From assembly GCA_029250945.1 (NCBI GenBank), contig JAQXEG010000025.1, forward strand, positions 1-64,000: DNA of 64,000 nucleotides, read 5' to 3'. A program made the translations under genes and the position numbers. Of this stretch, positions 30,204-40,728 are shown piece by piece. Origin of the DNA: Yoonia sp. Lineage in GTDB: Bacteria; Pseudomonadota; Alphaproteobacteria; Rhodobacterales; Rhodobacteraceae. A model generated the notes under the pieces. It saw nothing but the letters and a program-made list of their open reading frames with translations. It was not told where the DNA came from and did no database searches. Numbering within the stretch: the stretch's first letter is position 1; every line of letters starts with the position of its first letter.

Positions 30204-31711
30204 GGCTTATCCTGGTGCTGGGTGATCAGCTGTCCCACGGGCTGCACGGTTTGCGCAAAGCCGACAAATCGCGTGACATTGTCGTCATGGCTGAGGTCGA
30301 CGCTGAGGCGACATATACCCCCCATCACCCCAAAAAGATCGCGTTCACGTTTATGGTGATGCGGCGGTTTGCGGATGAATTGCGCGCCGATGGCTGGACC
30401 GTGCGCTATGCCAAGATCGACGATCCTGACAATACGCATTCTATTGCGGGTGAGCTGATTCGGCGGGCCGCCAATCAGGAGACAGCGGGCGTTGTTTTGA
30501 CCGAGCCGGGGGAATGGCGGTTGATTGATGCGCTGGGCGATTTGCCAATCCCGGTGCATATGCTGTCAGATGACCGCTTTATCGCCAGCCACGCTGACTT
30601 TGATGGATGGGCCGAGGGGCGCAAGCAGTTGCGGATGGAGTATTTCTATCGCGATATGCGCCGCAAAACCGATCTGCTGATGGATGGGGAAAAACCCGAG
30701 GGTGGCAAGTGGAACTACGACCATGACAATCGCAAGCCCACCAATGGTGTCGATCACGATGGTCCGCTTCGCTTCGCCCCTGATCCAGAGGTTCTGAGCG
30801 TCGTGCAGGATCGTTACGGCGAGAACTTTGGTGATCTGGAACCGTTCTGGTTCGCGACAAATGCGGCGGATGCGCAGGCGTCGTTTGATCATTGGATCAC
30901 CCATGCCCTGCCGCAATTTGGTGATTTCCAAGATGCCATGCTGACCGATCAGCCGTTCATGTATCACGCGATCATTGGGCTTTACCTGAATGCGGGGCTG
31001 CTTGATCCGCTCAAGGTGTGCCAGCAAGCCGAACAGGCCTACCGCGACGGACATGCGCCGCTGAACGCGGTGGAAGGGTTCATACGCCAGATCATTGGGT
31101 GGCGTGAATATGTGCGCGGGATCTATTTCCGCGAAGGGCGCGATTATACCGCCCGCAACGGGCTGGACCACAGTCGCGATCTGCCGCCAGTGTTCTGGGG
31201 CGGCAAAACCAAGATGCATTGCATGGATCAGGCCGTGGGGCAGACCCGCGAACACGCCTATGCCCACCATATCCAACGGCTGATGGTCACGGGCAACTTT
31301 GCCCTGTTGGCTGGGATCGCACCGTCGCAAATTCACGAATGGTATCTGGCCGTATACGCTGACGCCTATGAATGGGTCGAGGCCCCGAACGTCATCGGCA
31401 TGAGCCAATTTGCAGATGGCGGAATCATCGCGTCAAAGCCGTATATTTCCAGCGGGAACTACATCCACAAAATGTCGAACTACTGCAAATCCTGCGCCTA
31501 CCGTGTGCAGGATAAAACGGGTGTCGATGCGTGCCCGTTCAACCTGCTGTATTGGCATTTTCTTGATCAGCACCGCGACAAATTCAAAGGCAACCCGCGC
31601 ATGGGCAATATGTACCGTGTCTGGGACAAGATGGATGAGGCCAAACGCGACACTGTGCTGACTGAGGCCGCCGCTTGGCTTGATCGGTTGGATGCAGGCG
31701 ACCCCGTTTAG
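30197..31711 (+). CDS. Cryptochrome/photolyase-related protein (bacterial (6-4) photolyase-type, FeS-containing)
   Basis: RLILVLGDQLSHGL; C-terminal Cys cluster MSNYCKSCAYRVQDKTGVDACPFNLLYWHFL. Confidence 0.9.
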   Translation: MVRLILVLGDQLSHGLHGLRKADKSRDIVVMAEVDAEATYTPHHPKKIAFTFMVMRRFADELRADGWTVRYAKIDDPDNTHSIAGELIRRAANQETAGVVLTEPGEWRLIDALGDLPIPVHMLSDDRFIASHADFDGWAEGRKQLRMEYFYRDMRRKTDLLMDGEKPEGGKWNYDHDNRKPTNGVDHDGPLRFAPDPEVLSVVQDRYGENFGDLEPFWFATNAADAQASFDHWITHALPQFGDFQDAMLTDQPFMYHAIIGLYLNAGLLDPLKVCQQAEQAYRDGHAPLNAVEGFIRQIIGWREYVRGIYFREGRDYTARNGLDHSRDLPPVFWGGKTKMHCMDQAVGQTREHAYAHHIQRLMVTGNFALLAGIAPSQIHEWYLAVYADAYEWVEAPNVIGMSQFADGGIIASKPYISSGNYIHKMSNYCKSCAYRVQDKTGVDACPFNLLYWHFLDQHRDKFKGNPRMGNMYRVWDKMDEAKRDTVLTEAAAWLDRLDAGDPV

Positions 31712-33135
31712 TTTTCGGCGGGGGGGGCAGACTCAGCTTCAGCCTCGGCTGTGGCAAGCGTGCCATCAACCCATTCACCCTGCGCGGTCTGACCTGTTGC
31801 ATAGGTCATCGTGCCCGCGCCTTGACGGCGACCGCGCACAAATGTGCCCTCATAGACATCACCGTTATTGTAGGTCGCGCGACCTTTGCCGCTGATCTCT
31901 CCGTTGGTCCAATCACCGGTGTAGGAAAAGCCGTCGGGCAGGGTAATGGTGCCAGTGCCGTCGCGCTGACCGACCTTGAACGTGCCTTCGTACACTGTAC
32001 CATCGGCATAGACCGCACGCCCCGCGCCGTTGCGCTGACCATTGGCCCATTCGCCTTCATAGGTGTAGCCGTCGGCATAGGTCATCTTGCCCATGCCGTG
32101 ATTTTTGGCGTTCAAAAACTCACCTTCATAGGTCAGGCCATTGGTGTAGGTCGCGATGCCCTTGCCGTTGATCACACCGTTTTCCCATGCGCCGGAATAG
32201 GATGACCCGTCGGCATAGACGATCTTGCCCGTGCCATCCGCCAGATCGGCCGCAAAGGTGCCGGTGTAAACAGACCCGTCGGGATAGGTGACCTCTCCGG
32301 TGCCCTCAATCTGGCCTGCGTTCCAGTCGCCCACGTATTTATAGCCGTCGGTGCCGGTAAATGTGCCAACGCCGCGGCGTTTATCATCGGCAAAGCCACC
32401 GACATAGGTATCACCGTTTGCATAGGTGACCGTGCCGGTCCCTTGGCGACGCCCCGCGACAAGATCGCCTTCGTAGACATCGCCATTGGGTTGTTCCAAC
32501 CGGCCCACGCCTTCAATCTGCCCATCGACCCACGTGCCGCTGTAAATCAGCCCGTCCGCCATCGTAAGCGTGCCTGCGCCATCACGCTCGCCTGCCTTCA
32601 GTGATCCGTCATAGACCGCGCCATCAGGGTAGGTGATCACGCTTTTACCTTCTTTTACGCCATTGATCCACGGCCCCTCATAGACGTAGCCGCTGGGGCT
32701 ACGCATGGTGCCTGTGCCGTGGTGCATGGCATTGCGAAACTCGCCCTCGTAAACCACGCCATTGGCGTAAGATGCGATGCCGCGCCCTGTGATGTTACCG
32801 TCGACCCAGTCGCCCTCGTAAGTGCCGCCATCGGCGAAGGTGATGCGGCCCGTCCCAGAAGGTTTGCCGGCCTCAAAGCTCCCCTCGAACACCGATCCGT
32901 TGGGGAAGCGTGCCGTGCCTTGGCCCTTGATCTCACCCTCAACCCAAGCGCCGGTGTATTCGTAACCGTTAGGAAGCCGGTAGGTCCCGATCCCGTGCTG
33001 TTTGCCGTTCAGGAACGCCCCCTCATATACGCCGCCGTCCTCATATTGCTTGGTCTGCACAGTCTGCGCCTGTGCGCCTTGCGCTAATGTCAGCGCGATA
33101 CCCGCGGCCACACCTTGCCAAGCCCAATTTGCCAT
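31708..33135 (-). CDS. Secreted MORN-repeat protein (18 full repeats plus one partial)
   Basis: Signal peptide MANWAWQGVAAGIALTLAQGAQAQ followed by 23-aa units of form YEGxFxxGxxxGxGxxxxxDGxx. Confidence 0.93.
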   Translation of the reverse strand: MANWAWQGVAAGIALTLAQGAQAQTVQTKQYEDGGVYEGAFLNGKQHGIGTYRLPNGYEYTGAWVEGEIKGQGTARFPNGSVFEGSFEAGKPSGTGRITFADGGTYEGDWVDGNITGRGIASYANGVVYEGEFRNAMHHGTGTMRSPSGYVYEGPWINGVKEGKSVITYPDGAVYDGSLKAGERDGAGTLTMADGLIYSGTWVDGQIEGVGRLEQPNGDVYEGDLVAGRRQGTGTVTYANGDTYVGGFADDKRRGVGTFTGTDGYKYVGDWNAGQIEGTGEVTYPDGSVYTGTFAADLADGTGKIVYADGSSYSGAWENGVINGKGIATYTNGLTYEGEFLNAKNHGMGKMTYADGYTYEGEWANGQRNGAGRAVYADGTVYEGTFKVGQRDGTGTITLPDGFSYTGDWTNGEISGKGRATYNNGDVYEGTFVRGRRQGAGTMTYATGQTAQGEWVDGTLATAEAEAESAPPAEN

Positions 33136-33270
33136 ACTCTTTTCCCCCGGACGGTTTGTTGCGCGCAGCGTAGTCCAAGGGGGCAGGGCTGACAACGGGG
33201 GAATCGGTGCAATCGGCTTTCCCTTGCCGACTAATCTGCTACATCAAGGTCAACGAGATAGGATAGTTTC

Positions 33271-34932
33271 ATGACCGATCATTTCCGCCTGACGATTGCA
33301 CAGTTGAACCCGACCGTTGGGGATATTGCGGGCAACGCCGCCTTTGCACGTGATGCGTGGGAGCAGGGGCGCGATGGGGGCGCTGCGATGGTCGCTCTGC
33401 CAGAGATGTTTATCACCGGCTACTCGACCCAAGACCTTGTGAACAAACCTGCCTTTCATCTGGCAGCGATGGCCGCCGTTGAACAGTTGGCCGCTGATTG
33501 CGCCGACGGTCCGACCCTCGCCATTGGCGGGCCCTATACCGAAGATGGGCGGCTCTATAACGCCTATCATATCTGTCGTGGCGGCAAGGTGGTTGCGCGC
33601 CAGCTCAAGCACTTTATGCCCAATTACAATGTCTTTGACGAGGTCCGTCAATTCAATCGTGGCGCGATTCAAGGCCCCTATGCCATCCCCGACGGCCCCC
33701 GCATCGGCAGCCCCATCTGCGAGGATGCCTGGTACGAAGACGTGGCCGAAGCGATGGTTGAATCCGGCGCCGAAATTCTCGTGGTGCCTAACGGCTCCCC
33801 CTATTTTCGCGGTAAATTCGACTACCGCATGAACAACATGGTGGCGCGTGTCGTGGAAAACGACGTGCCGCTTGTCTATCTGAATATGACTGGCGGTCAG
33901 GATGATCAGGCGTTTGATGGCGGCTCCTTCGTGCTGAATCGCGGTGGTGAGTTGGCGATGCAACTGCCATTGTTCGACGCGGAGATTGCGCATGTTGATT
34001 TCACGCGCGACGGCGATGGTTGGACGGCGACAAAGGGTGATATTGCCCCGCTGCCATCGGAATATGGCCAAGATTACCGCGCAATGGTCGAAACCCTGCG
34101 CGACTACTTTGCCAAAACGGGGTTCACGAAATGCCTATTGGGCCTTTCGGGCGGCATCGACAGCGCGATCGTCGCCACGATCGCCTCCGACGCCCTGGGT
34201 CCACAGAATGTCCGCTGCGTGATGCTGCCATCGGAATACACGTCCCAAGCATCGCTTGACGATGCGCAAGCCGTTGTGGACGCGCTCGGCTGTAAATACG
34301 ACACCATCAATATCGCGGGACCGCATGCGGCTGTGACCGACGCACTTGCGCCGCTTTTTGTGGGCCTCGACGAAGGTCTGACCGAGGAAAATATCCAAAG
34401 CCGTATCCGCGGCCTTCTGCTGATGGCGCAATCCAACAAATTTGGTGAAATGCTGCTGACTACGGGCAATAAGTCCGAGGTCGCGGTGGGCTATGCCACG
34501 ATCTATGGCGACATGTCGGGGGGCTATAATCCCATCAAGGACATGTATAAAACCCGCGTGTTTGAAACCTGCCGCTGGCGCAACGCCAACCACGCGCCAT
34601 GGATGCTGGCCCCTGCGGGCGAAATGATTCCCGTGGCGATTATCGACAAACCACCGACCGCCGAATTGCGCCCCGATCAGAAAGACAGCGACAGCTTACC
34701 GCCCTACGATATCCTCGACGGTATCCTCGAAATGCTTGTCGATGATGAGGCTTCGGTCGCTGATTGCGTGGCCGCTGGCTATGACCGTGACGTTGTAAAA
34801 CGGGTCGAGCATCTGCTCTACATCAGCGAATATAAACGCTTCCAGTCTGCTCCCGGCACACGGCTTTCACGTCATGCCTTCTGGCTCGACCGCCGGTATC
34901 CAATCGTCAACCGCTGGCGCGACAACAGCTAG
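33271..34932 (+). CDS. nadE: NAD+ synthase (glutamine-hydrolysing)
   Basis: N-terminal nitrilase domain plus LLGLSGGIDSAIVATIASDALG and TTGNKSEVAVGYATIYGDMSGGYNPIKD. Confidence 0.95.
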   Translation: MTDHFRLTIAQLNPTVGDIAGNAAFARDAWEQGRDGGAAMVALPEMFITGYSTQDLVNKPAFHLAAMAAVEQLAADCADGPTLAIGGPYTEDGRLYNAYHICRGGKVVARQLKHFMPNYNVFDEVRQFNRGAIQGPYAIPDGPRIGSPICEDAWYEDVAEAMVESGAEILVVPNGSPYFRGKFDYRMNNMVARVVENDVPLVYLNMTGGQDDQAFDGGSFVLNRGGELAMQLPLFDAEIAHVDFTRDGDGWTATKGDIAPLPSEYGQDYRAMVETLRDYFAKTGFTKCLLGLSGGIDSAIVATIASDALGPQNVRCVMLPSEYTSQASLDDAQAVVDALGCKYDTINIAGPHAAVTDALAPLFVGLDEGLTEENIQSRIRGLLLMAQSNKFGEMLLTTGNKSEVAVGYATIYGDMSGGYNPIKDMYKTRVFETCRWRNANHAPWMLAPAGEMIPVAIIDKPPTAELRPDQKDSDSLPPYDILDGILEMLVDDEASVADCVAAGYDRDVVKRVEHLLYISEYKRFQSAPGTRLSRHAFWLDRRYPIVNRWRDNS

Positions 34933-34934
34933 AC

Positions 34935-34980
34935 CGCTTCGCATTTTTCAAAATACTCTGGGGTCCGGGGCTGGCCCCGG
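34935..34980 (-). repeat. Copy of dispersed 3'-end motif GAGTATTTTgAAAAAtGCGAAG
   Basis: Reverse complement resembles the 21018-21060 segment; lies just after nadE. Confidence 0.45.
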
Positions 34981-35062
34981 CGTGTCGCTGCACGTAGTGC
35001 GGCGAAAACAGGTCTCGACCCAACAGTGTTCCGTGATACCCTTTTCTGAAAGGGACATCAAA

Positions 35063-35488
35063 ATGGCTGACAATAAAACCCGCGAAACGGACGTCTCGGT
35101 TACAGATTTCCTGTCATCGGTCACCCATCCGACCCGCAGTGCAGATGCGCAAACACTGCTGGATCTGTTTCAATCCATCACCGGCTACCCGCCTAAAATG
35201 TGGGGACCTACGATCATCGGTTTCGGGCAATACCACTATATCTATGACAGTGGACGAGAGGGGGATTGCTGCGCTATTGGCTTTAGCCCGCGCAAGGCGA
35301 ACCTGTCCATCTATGTGATGCCCGGCTACAATGACTATTCGGAAATCCTGTCGCGCTTGGGCAAATACAAAATGGGCAAGGCGTGCCTGTATGTAAATAA
35401 GCTCGCGGATATCGATATTGACGTGCTGGCGGAATTGATCCGCGCCGGCCTAAGGGACCTTGACGCCAAATGGCCCGTGACCGCGTAA
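35063..35488 (+). CDS. DUF1801 domain-containing protein
   Basis: DLFQSITGYPPKMWGPTIIGFGQYHYIYDSGREGDCCAIGFSPRKANLSIYVM. Confidence 0.85.
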   Translation: MADNKTRETDVSVTDFLSSVTHPTRSADAQTLLDLFQSITGYPPKMWGPTIIGFGQYHYIYDSGREGDCCAIGFSPRKANLSIYVMPGYNDYSEILSRLGKYKMGKACLYVNKLADIDIDVLAELIRAGLRDLDAKWPVTA

Positions 35489-35542
35489 TCTAGACAAGGG
35501 AAGGCGGGCATGACACATGGGTATCAACCAAAGGATGACCCC

Positions 35543-36859
35543 ATGACCACCACCCGTTTCGCCCCTTCGCCCACTGGCTACCTGCATATTGGCAACCTGC
35601 GTGCTGCGCTATTCAACTACGCAATTGCGCGCCAGAATGGTGGCACCTTTGTGCTGCGCATCGACGACACCGATCAGGAACGGTCCAAGGACGAATATAT
35701 CCAAGGGATCAAGGACGACCTGACGTGGCTTGGCCTGACGTGGGACCGTGTGGAACACCAATCCGCCCGCATGGATATGTATCTGGATGCCAAACAAAAG
35801 CTGATCGACATGGGCCGCCTGTATGAGTGTTTTGAAACACCGATAGAGCTTGATCTGAAGCGCAAGAAGCAACTCAATATGGGCAAGCCGCCGGTTTATG
35901 ACCGCGCCGCACTTGATCTGTCCGAGGCGGAAAAGGACGCGTTGCGCGCTGAACGCGGGTCCCACTGGCGGTTCAAGCTTGATCACGCACGCATCGAATG
36001 GGACGATGAAATTGTCGGCACCATTTCGATTGATGCGGCGTCTGTTTCCGATCCGGTTTTGTTCAAGAATGACGGGCAAATCCTATACACGCTTGCGTCA
36101 GTCGTAGATGACACCGAAATGGGGATGACCAACGTTGTGCGCGGGTCCGACCATATCACGAACACGGCGACGCAAATCCAGATCATGCAGGCGTTGGGCG
36201 GCACGATCCCTCGGTTTGCGCACCATTCTCTTTTGACGGGTCCGCAGGGCGAGGCATTGTCGAAACGCCTTGGCACGCTTGCGCTGCGTGATCTGCGCGC
36301 CCAAGGGGTTGCACCGCAGGCGATCCTGTCACTTATGGCCCGCCTTGGGTCTTCTGATCCCGTTGAGCTGCGCGCGACTGTGCAAGAGATTGTCGACGGG
36401 TTCGATATTTCCAAATTCGGGTCTGCGCCGACCAAGTTTGACGCCGACGATCTTGGCCCGCTGACCGCCCGCTATCTGGCAACTTTGACGGCCGATGATG
36501 TGGCCGAAACGCTGGCGAATGTGCCTGCCGAACAACGCCCAGCGTTCTGGGCCGCGATCAAAGGCAATATCAATTCCCTTGATGACGTCGCGGGCTGGTG
36601 GACATTTTTTCAAAAGGGCCCATCGGCCCCGTTGATCGCCGACGAAGACCGTGAATTTGTGGCCCAAGCCTTTGATATGCTTGGCAACCCGCCCTATGCG
36701 GATGACACGTGGTCCACTTGGACCAGCGCCGTGAAAGAGGCCACAGGCCGCAAAGGTAAGGGGCTGTTCATGCCATTGCGCAAGGCGGTCACAGGGCTGG
36801 AGCGCGGCCCTGAAATGGCGGATGTCATGCCGCTTTTGCAAAGCAAACCAAAGGTGTAA
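35543..36859 (+). CDS. gltX: Glutamyl-tRNA synthetase
   Basis: TTRFAPSPTGYLHIGNLRAALFNY (HIGH) and GEALSKRLG (KMSKS-like). Confidence 0.95.
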   Translation: MTTTRFAPSPTGYLHIGNLRAALFNYAIARQNGGTFVLRIDDTDQERSKDEYIQGIKDDLTWLGLTWDRVEHQSARMDMYLDAKQKLIDMGRLYECFETPIELDLKRKKQLNMGKPPVYDRAALDLSEAEKDALRAERGSHWRFKLDHARIEWDDEIVGTISIDAASVSDPVLFKNDGQILYTLASVVDDTEMGMTNVVRGSDHITNTATQIQIMQALGGTIPRFAHHSLLTGPQGEALSKRLGTLALRDLRAQGVAPQAILSLMARLGSSDPVELRATVQEIVDGFDISKFGSAPTKFDADDLGPLTARYLATLTADDVAETLANVPAEQRPAFWAAIKGNINSLDDVAGWWTFFQKGPSAPLIADEDREFVAQAFDMLGNPPYADDTWSTWTSAVKEATGRKGKGLFMPLRKAVTGLERGPEMADVMPLLQSKPKV

Positions 36860-36862
36860 CCC

Positions 36863-37467
36863 ATGTCAGAACAAGCTGTCTTCCTGAAAGGTAGCTTGCT
36901 GCGACACATCACCGTCATGTCGTTGACCGCCTCCGTTGGCCTGATGGCGGTGTTTGTGGTCGACTTTGTCGATATGATTTTCATCTCGAGGCTGGGTAAG
37001 GCAGAGCTGGCCGCGGCGGTGGGCTATGCTGGCGCAATCTTGTTCTTTATCTCTTCTTTCGGGATCGGGGTGCATTTCACGACGGGCTGATTTTCACGGC
37101 CGTGGTTGTCGTCGTGATGTCGGGTCTGCTGTTTTTGTTGCGGCCCGCGCTTGCGGCGCTGTTTGATCTCGATGGGATCAGCCAGACAATCGTGTTCCTG
37201 TTTGCAGGGCCGCCGTCATTCCTGTTCTTTTTCAACGGTTTGATTTTTGTGGTGAATGCGGCGTTCAATAACCTTGGGCATCCGTATTATTCCACCCTTT
37301 TGAATTGGGGGCGCAATACGCTGGGCACAATCCCGTTCGTGCTGATCGGGGCCGCGTGGTTTGGCGCACCCGGTGTTTTGATCGGGCAGTTTCTGGGGGG
37401 TACGGTCTTTGCGCTCGTGGCCCTTATTCTGGCAAAACGCGTGATCGACGCACTTGTCGCCCCGTAA
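36863..37467 (+). pseudogene. MATE-family efflux protein with large internal deletion and frame change
   Basis: MSLTASVGLMAVFVVDFVDMIFISRLGKAELAAAVGYAGAILFFISSFGIG, then stop; C-terminal half resumes in another frame (DGLIFTAVVVVVMSGLLFLLRPALAALF...). Confidence 0.8.
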
Positions 37468-37527
37468 GAGCAGCTGCATTTCGCCCGCCAAAGTCGCCTG
37501 TTACAGTTGTTGCACCTCTGGGGCTGA

Positions 37528-40044
37528 TCACTCGCTTGCACGTAGCACTTGAGACGGTTTTGCCGACAACGGGCGGATCGCAAACGCGAGTCCGGCGAGC
37601 AGTGACGCGATCGCGCCACCCCCGATGATCAGCGCGGCATTGCCCCAAATGATCTGATAGTCGCCTTCCATCACAAACACCGTCACAGCCCAACCGCCCA
37701 AGATACCAGCGATCAACGCGACGATCCCTGCGGCAAGGCCAAGCAGGATGGATCGCAGGGCAAAGCTGCGCAAGATGCGCCCACGGGTTGCGCCGATTGT
37801 TTTCAGGATCGCGGCCTCTTTGGTGCGGGCAGGTTCACCTGCTGCGGCGGCACCGATTAAGACCAGAAACCCGGTCACGAGGGTGGCCAGCGCGGCATAG
37901 CGTGTCGCCACGGCGATCCTGCCCACAAGGTCGATAACCTGATCAATCGCGTCGCGGATACGGATAGCGGTGATGTTGGGGTATTGGCTGGCAAGGTCGC
38001 GCAGGATCGCGGCCTCTGCCTCCTGTTCGGCGTAAACCGTTGAAATCCAGCTATGCGGCGCACCCGCAAGGGCAGAGGGGTTCATGGTCATCACGAAACC
38101 GATGCCGGCATCCTCCCAGTTCACATCTGTGAAACTGGCGATGGTCGCTGTGATATCGCGGCCCAAGATATTCACCGTCACTTGGTCGCCAATCGAAAGA
38201 CCGATTTCCGCGGCTTCTTCTGCGGCAAAGCTCATGAGCGGAGGACCTGTGTAATCGGCGGGCCACCATTCGCCTTCGACTATGGCGGCGCGGTCGGTTG
38301 GTTCTGCGGCATAGCTCACACCACGGTCGCCGCGCACGACCCAATGCCCGTCGGAAAATTTCTCGGCGGATTGGTCGTTGACCCGTGTGATGATGCCACG
38401 CAACATGGGGGCTGTGTCGACTTGGCTGACGGCTGGGTCATTTGCCAACCGATCCCGAAAGCCGTCGATCTGGTTGGGTTGGATATCAACGAAGAAATAA
38501 CTCGGCGCGACCTCTGGCAATTCATCGGAGAATGCAGCGCGCAAGTTGCCGTCGATCTGCCCAACGGCAGACAAAACGGCAAGCCCAAGGCCCAGTGACA
38601 ACACAACAGAGGTGGTCTCGCCGCTCCGCGCACCAATGGCACCCAGCGCAAGCCGCACCGTCGGCGCCCCACGGGACCGTTTGCGCAACAGTCGCGCAAC
38701 TGCTCGTGCAGCCCATGCAGCCAACACGAGGATCAGCAGTGCACCGGCAATGCCGCCAGCCGTCCAAAGCGTCAGGAACGTGGTGCCAGAAAACCAAACC
38801 GCCGCCCCGATAAGTGCGGCGACCAACCCCGCGACCACAACCGCGAAATACCACGCGGGCCAACCGCCGTCTGCACCGAACGCTTCGCGAAACAGGGTCG
38901 CAGGCTTGATCTGTTCGGTGCGTGCGAGCGGCCAGAGGGTGAAGATCATGGCGGCCAACACGCCATAGAGGCCCGCCTCTAATAATGGGGCTGGTTGGAA
39001 CGTGAAACCAGCAGGTATGGGCAACTGCGCTTCGATCACGGGGGCAAGCACCAGCGGTACACCAGCCCCGATCACCAGCCCGATAGTCACGCCCAGCAGG
39101 GTGAGAGCGGCAATCTGTAAGAAATACGTCAGAAAGATCACGCGCCTTGTTGCCCCGAGTGTTTTCAAAGTCGCGATCACGCCTGTTTTGCCAGCCAGAT
39201 ACGACCTGACAGCGGCGGAGACACCGACACCACCAACCGCAAGGCCAGACAGCCCCATCAGGATCAGGAATGCGCCGATCCGGTCGACGAAACGCGCGGT
39301 ACCACCTGCGCCACGCCTGCTGTCGCGCCAGCGTAATCCGGTGCTGGCAAACTGTTCCTCCGCGCGGGCTTCAAGCGCAGAAAGAGCGGCGTCAGCGGGC
39401 AGGTCGAGCCTGTATTGCGTGGAAAACAAGGTGCCCTCGGATAAAAGACCAGAGTTTGCAAGGTCATCAGTCAAGACAATCGTGCGCGGCCCAAGGCCGA
39501 ACCCGCCAGAGGCATTGTCAGGGTAACGATCCAAAATCGCGCGCAAGGTAAACGGCTGTTCCCCAAGGCGGAAACTGTCGCCAACCGTCAAACTAAGCCG
39601 GTCGGCCAACACGCGTTCCATCACGCCGCCCTGAAGATCAAGTGCGGCCTCAATGGGTATGTCGGGGTCCAATGCTACGGTGCCAACCAGCGGGTAGGCG
39701 TTATCGACGGCGCGGACTTGGGTCAGGCTTCGTTCTGTCCCGTTTGGACCATCGACCACAATCATGGATCGGAAATCGACGGTTTTGGACACTGTTTCAG
39801 CGATGTCGTTCAGAAATGCCAATTCTTCGGCGCGGGCAAAGCGGTAGGTAAACTCGGCCTCTGCGTCGCCACCCAAAAGTGCGGCACCTTCTTTGGCCAA
39901 ACCTGCCTCAATTCCGGCGCGGACGGTGCCCACGGCGGCGATGGCTGCAACCCCAAGCGCAAGACAGGCAAGAAAGACGCGGAAGCCCCGCAAACCGCCA
40001 CGCAGTTCACGTGCGGCAAAGCGTCTGGCGATACGCAAGCTCAT
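37528..40044 (-). CDS. ABC transporter permease, FtsX-like (YbbP type)
   Basis: Two FtsX-like blocks (RSYLAGKTGVIATLKTLGATRRVIFLTY; EPARTKEAAILKTIGATRGRILRSF). Confidence 0.9.
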   Translation of the reverse strand: MSLRIARRFAARELRGGLRGFRVFLACLALGVAAIAAVGTVRAGIEAGLAKEGAALLGGDAEAEFTYRFARAEELAFLNDIAETVSKTVDFRSMIVVDGPNGTERSLTQVRAVDNAYPLVGTVALDPDIPIEAALDLQGGVMERVLADRLSLTVGDSFRLGEQPFTLRAILDRYPDNASGGFGLGPRTIVLTDDLANSGLLSEGTLFSTQYRLDLPADAALSALEARAEEQFASTGLRWRDSRRGAGGTARFVDRIGAFLILMGLSGLAVGGVGVSAAVRSYLAGKTGVIATLKTLGATRRVIFLTYFLQIAALTLLGVTIGLVIGAGVPLVLAPVIEAQLPIPAGFTFQPAPLLEAGLYGVLAAMIFTLWPLARTEQIKPATLFREAFGADGGWPAWYFAVVVAGLVAALIGAAVWFSGTTFLTLWTAGGIAGALLILVLAAWAARAVARLLRKRSRGAPTVRLALGAIGARSGETTSVVLSLGLGLAVLSAVGQIDGNLRAAFSDELPEVAPSYFFVDIQPNQIDGFRDRLANDPAVSQVDTAPMLRGIITRVNDQSAEKFSDGHWVVRGDRGVSYAAEPTDRAAIVEGEWWPADYTGPPLMSFAAEEAAEIGLSIGDQVTVNILGRDITATIASFTDVNWEDAGIGFVMTMNPSALAGAPHSWISTVYAEQEAEAAILRDLASQYPNITAIRIRDAIDQVIDLVGRIAVATRYAALATLVTGFLVLIGAAAAGEPARTKEAAILKTIGATRGRILRSFALRSILLGLAAGIVALIAGILGGWAVTVFVMEGDYQIIWGNAALIIGGGAIASLLAGLAFAIRPLSAKPSQVLRASE

Positions 40045-40709
40045 GCGATGCGCCCGTCGGTTAGGGTGATGACACGGTCACAGCGTGCGGCCAATTCAGG
40101 CGCGTGTGTGACCATGATCAATGTGGCGCCGTGGCGGTCCCGCAGGTCGAACAACAGATCCATGATTGCGGTGCCGTTGGTGGCGTCTAAATTTCCCGTC
40201 GGCTCATCAGCCAGCAAAATGTGCGGGCGGGGGGCAGATGCACGGGCAAGTGCGACGCGTTGCTGTTCGCCGCCCGACATCTGGCCGGGGTAGTGGCCCG
40301 CACGGTCCGAAAGGCCGACCGCGGCCAGCTCTGCCTCAGCACGGGGGAATGCATCGCGTGCGCCTGCCAATTCCAGCGGGGTCGCGACATTTTCCAGCGC
40401 GGTCATTGTCGGGATAAGGTGGAAAGATTGGAACACGACACCCATATGTAGGCTACGAAACGTGGCGAGCTGGTCTTCGTTCATCGCTGTGAGGTCTTGG
40501 CCCATTGCGGTGATTGTCCCGCTGGTGGACTGTTCCAGCCCGCCCATCAACATCAGGAGCGATGATTTGCCCGATCCGCTAGGCCCGACCAACCCCACGG
40601 TTTCACCTGCTGCAATATCAAGTGAGATGTCGTGCAGGATATCGACGCGGCCTGCATTGGCATTCAGCGACAGGGCGGCGTGGGACAGTGATAGAATGGG
40701 ATCAGTCAT
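40041..40709 (-). CDS. ABC transporter ATP-binding protein (LolD/YbbA type)
   Basis: GLVGPSGSGKSSLLMLMGGLE, MSGGEQQRVALARA, LLADEPTGNLD. Confidence 0.93.
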   Translation of the reverse strand: MTDPILSLSHAALSLNANAGRVDILHDISLDIAAGETVGLVGPSGSGKSSLLMLMGGLEQSTSGTITAMGQDLTAMNEDQLATFRSLHMGVVFQSFHLIPTMTALENVATPLELAGARDAFPRAEAELAAVGLSDRAGHYPGQMSGGEQQRVALARASAPRPHILLADEPTGNLDATNGTAIMDLLFDLRDRHGATLIMVTHAPELAARCDRVITLTDGRIA

Positions 40710-40728
40710 CAAGAGGCTTTCGGAGAAT

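Noticed and set aside
30566-31408. 280-aa minus-strand ORF
   Set aside because: Antisense to the photolyase-related gene; shadow ORF.
33250-34071. 273-aa minus-strand ORF
   Set aside because: Antisense to nadE; no independent coding signature.
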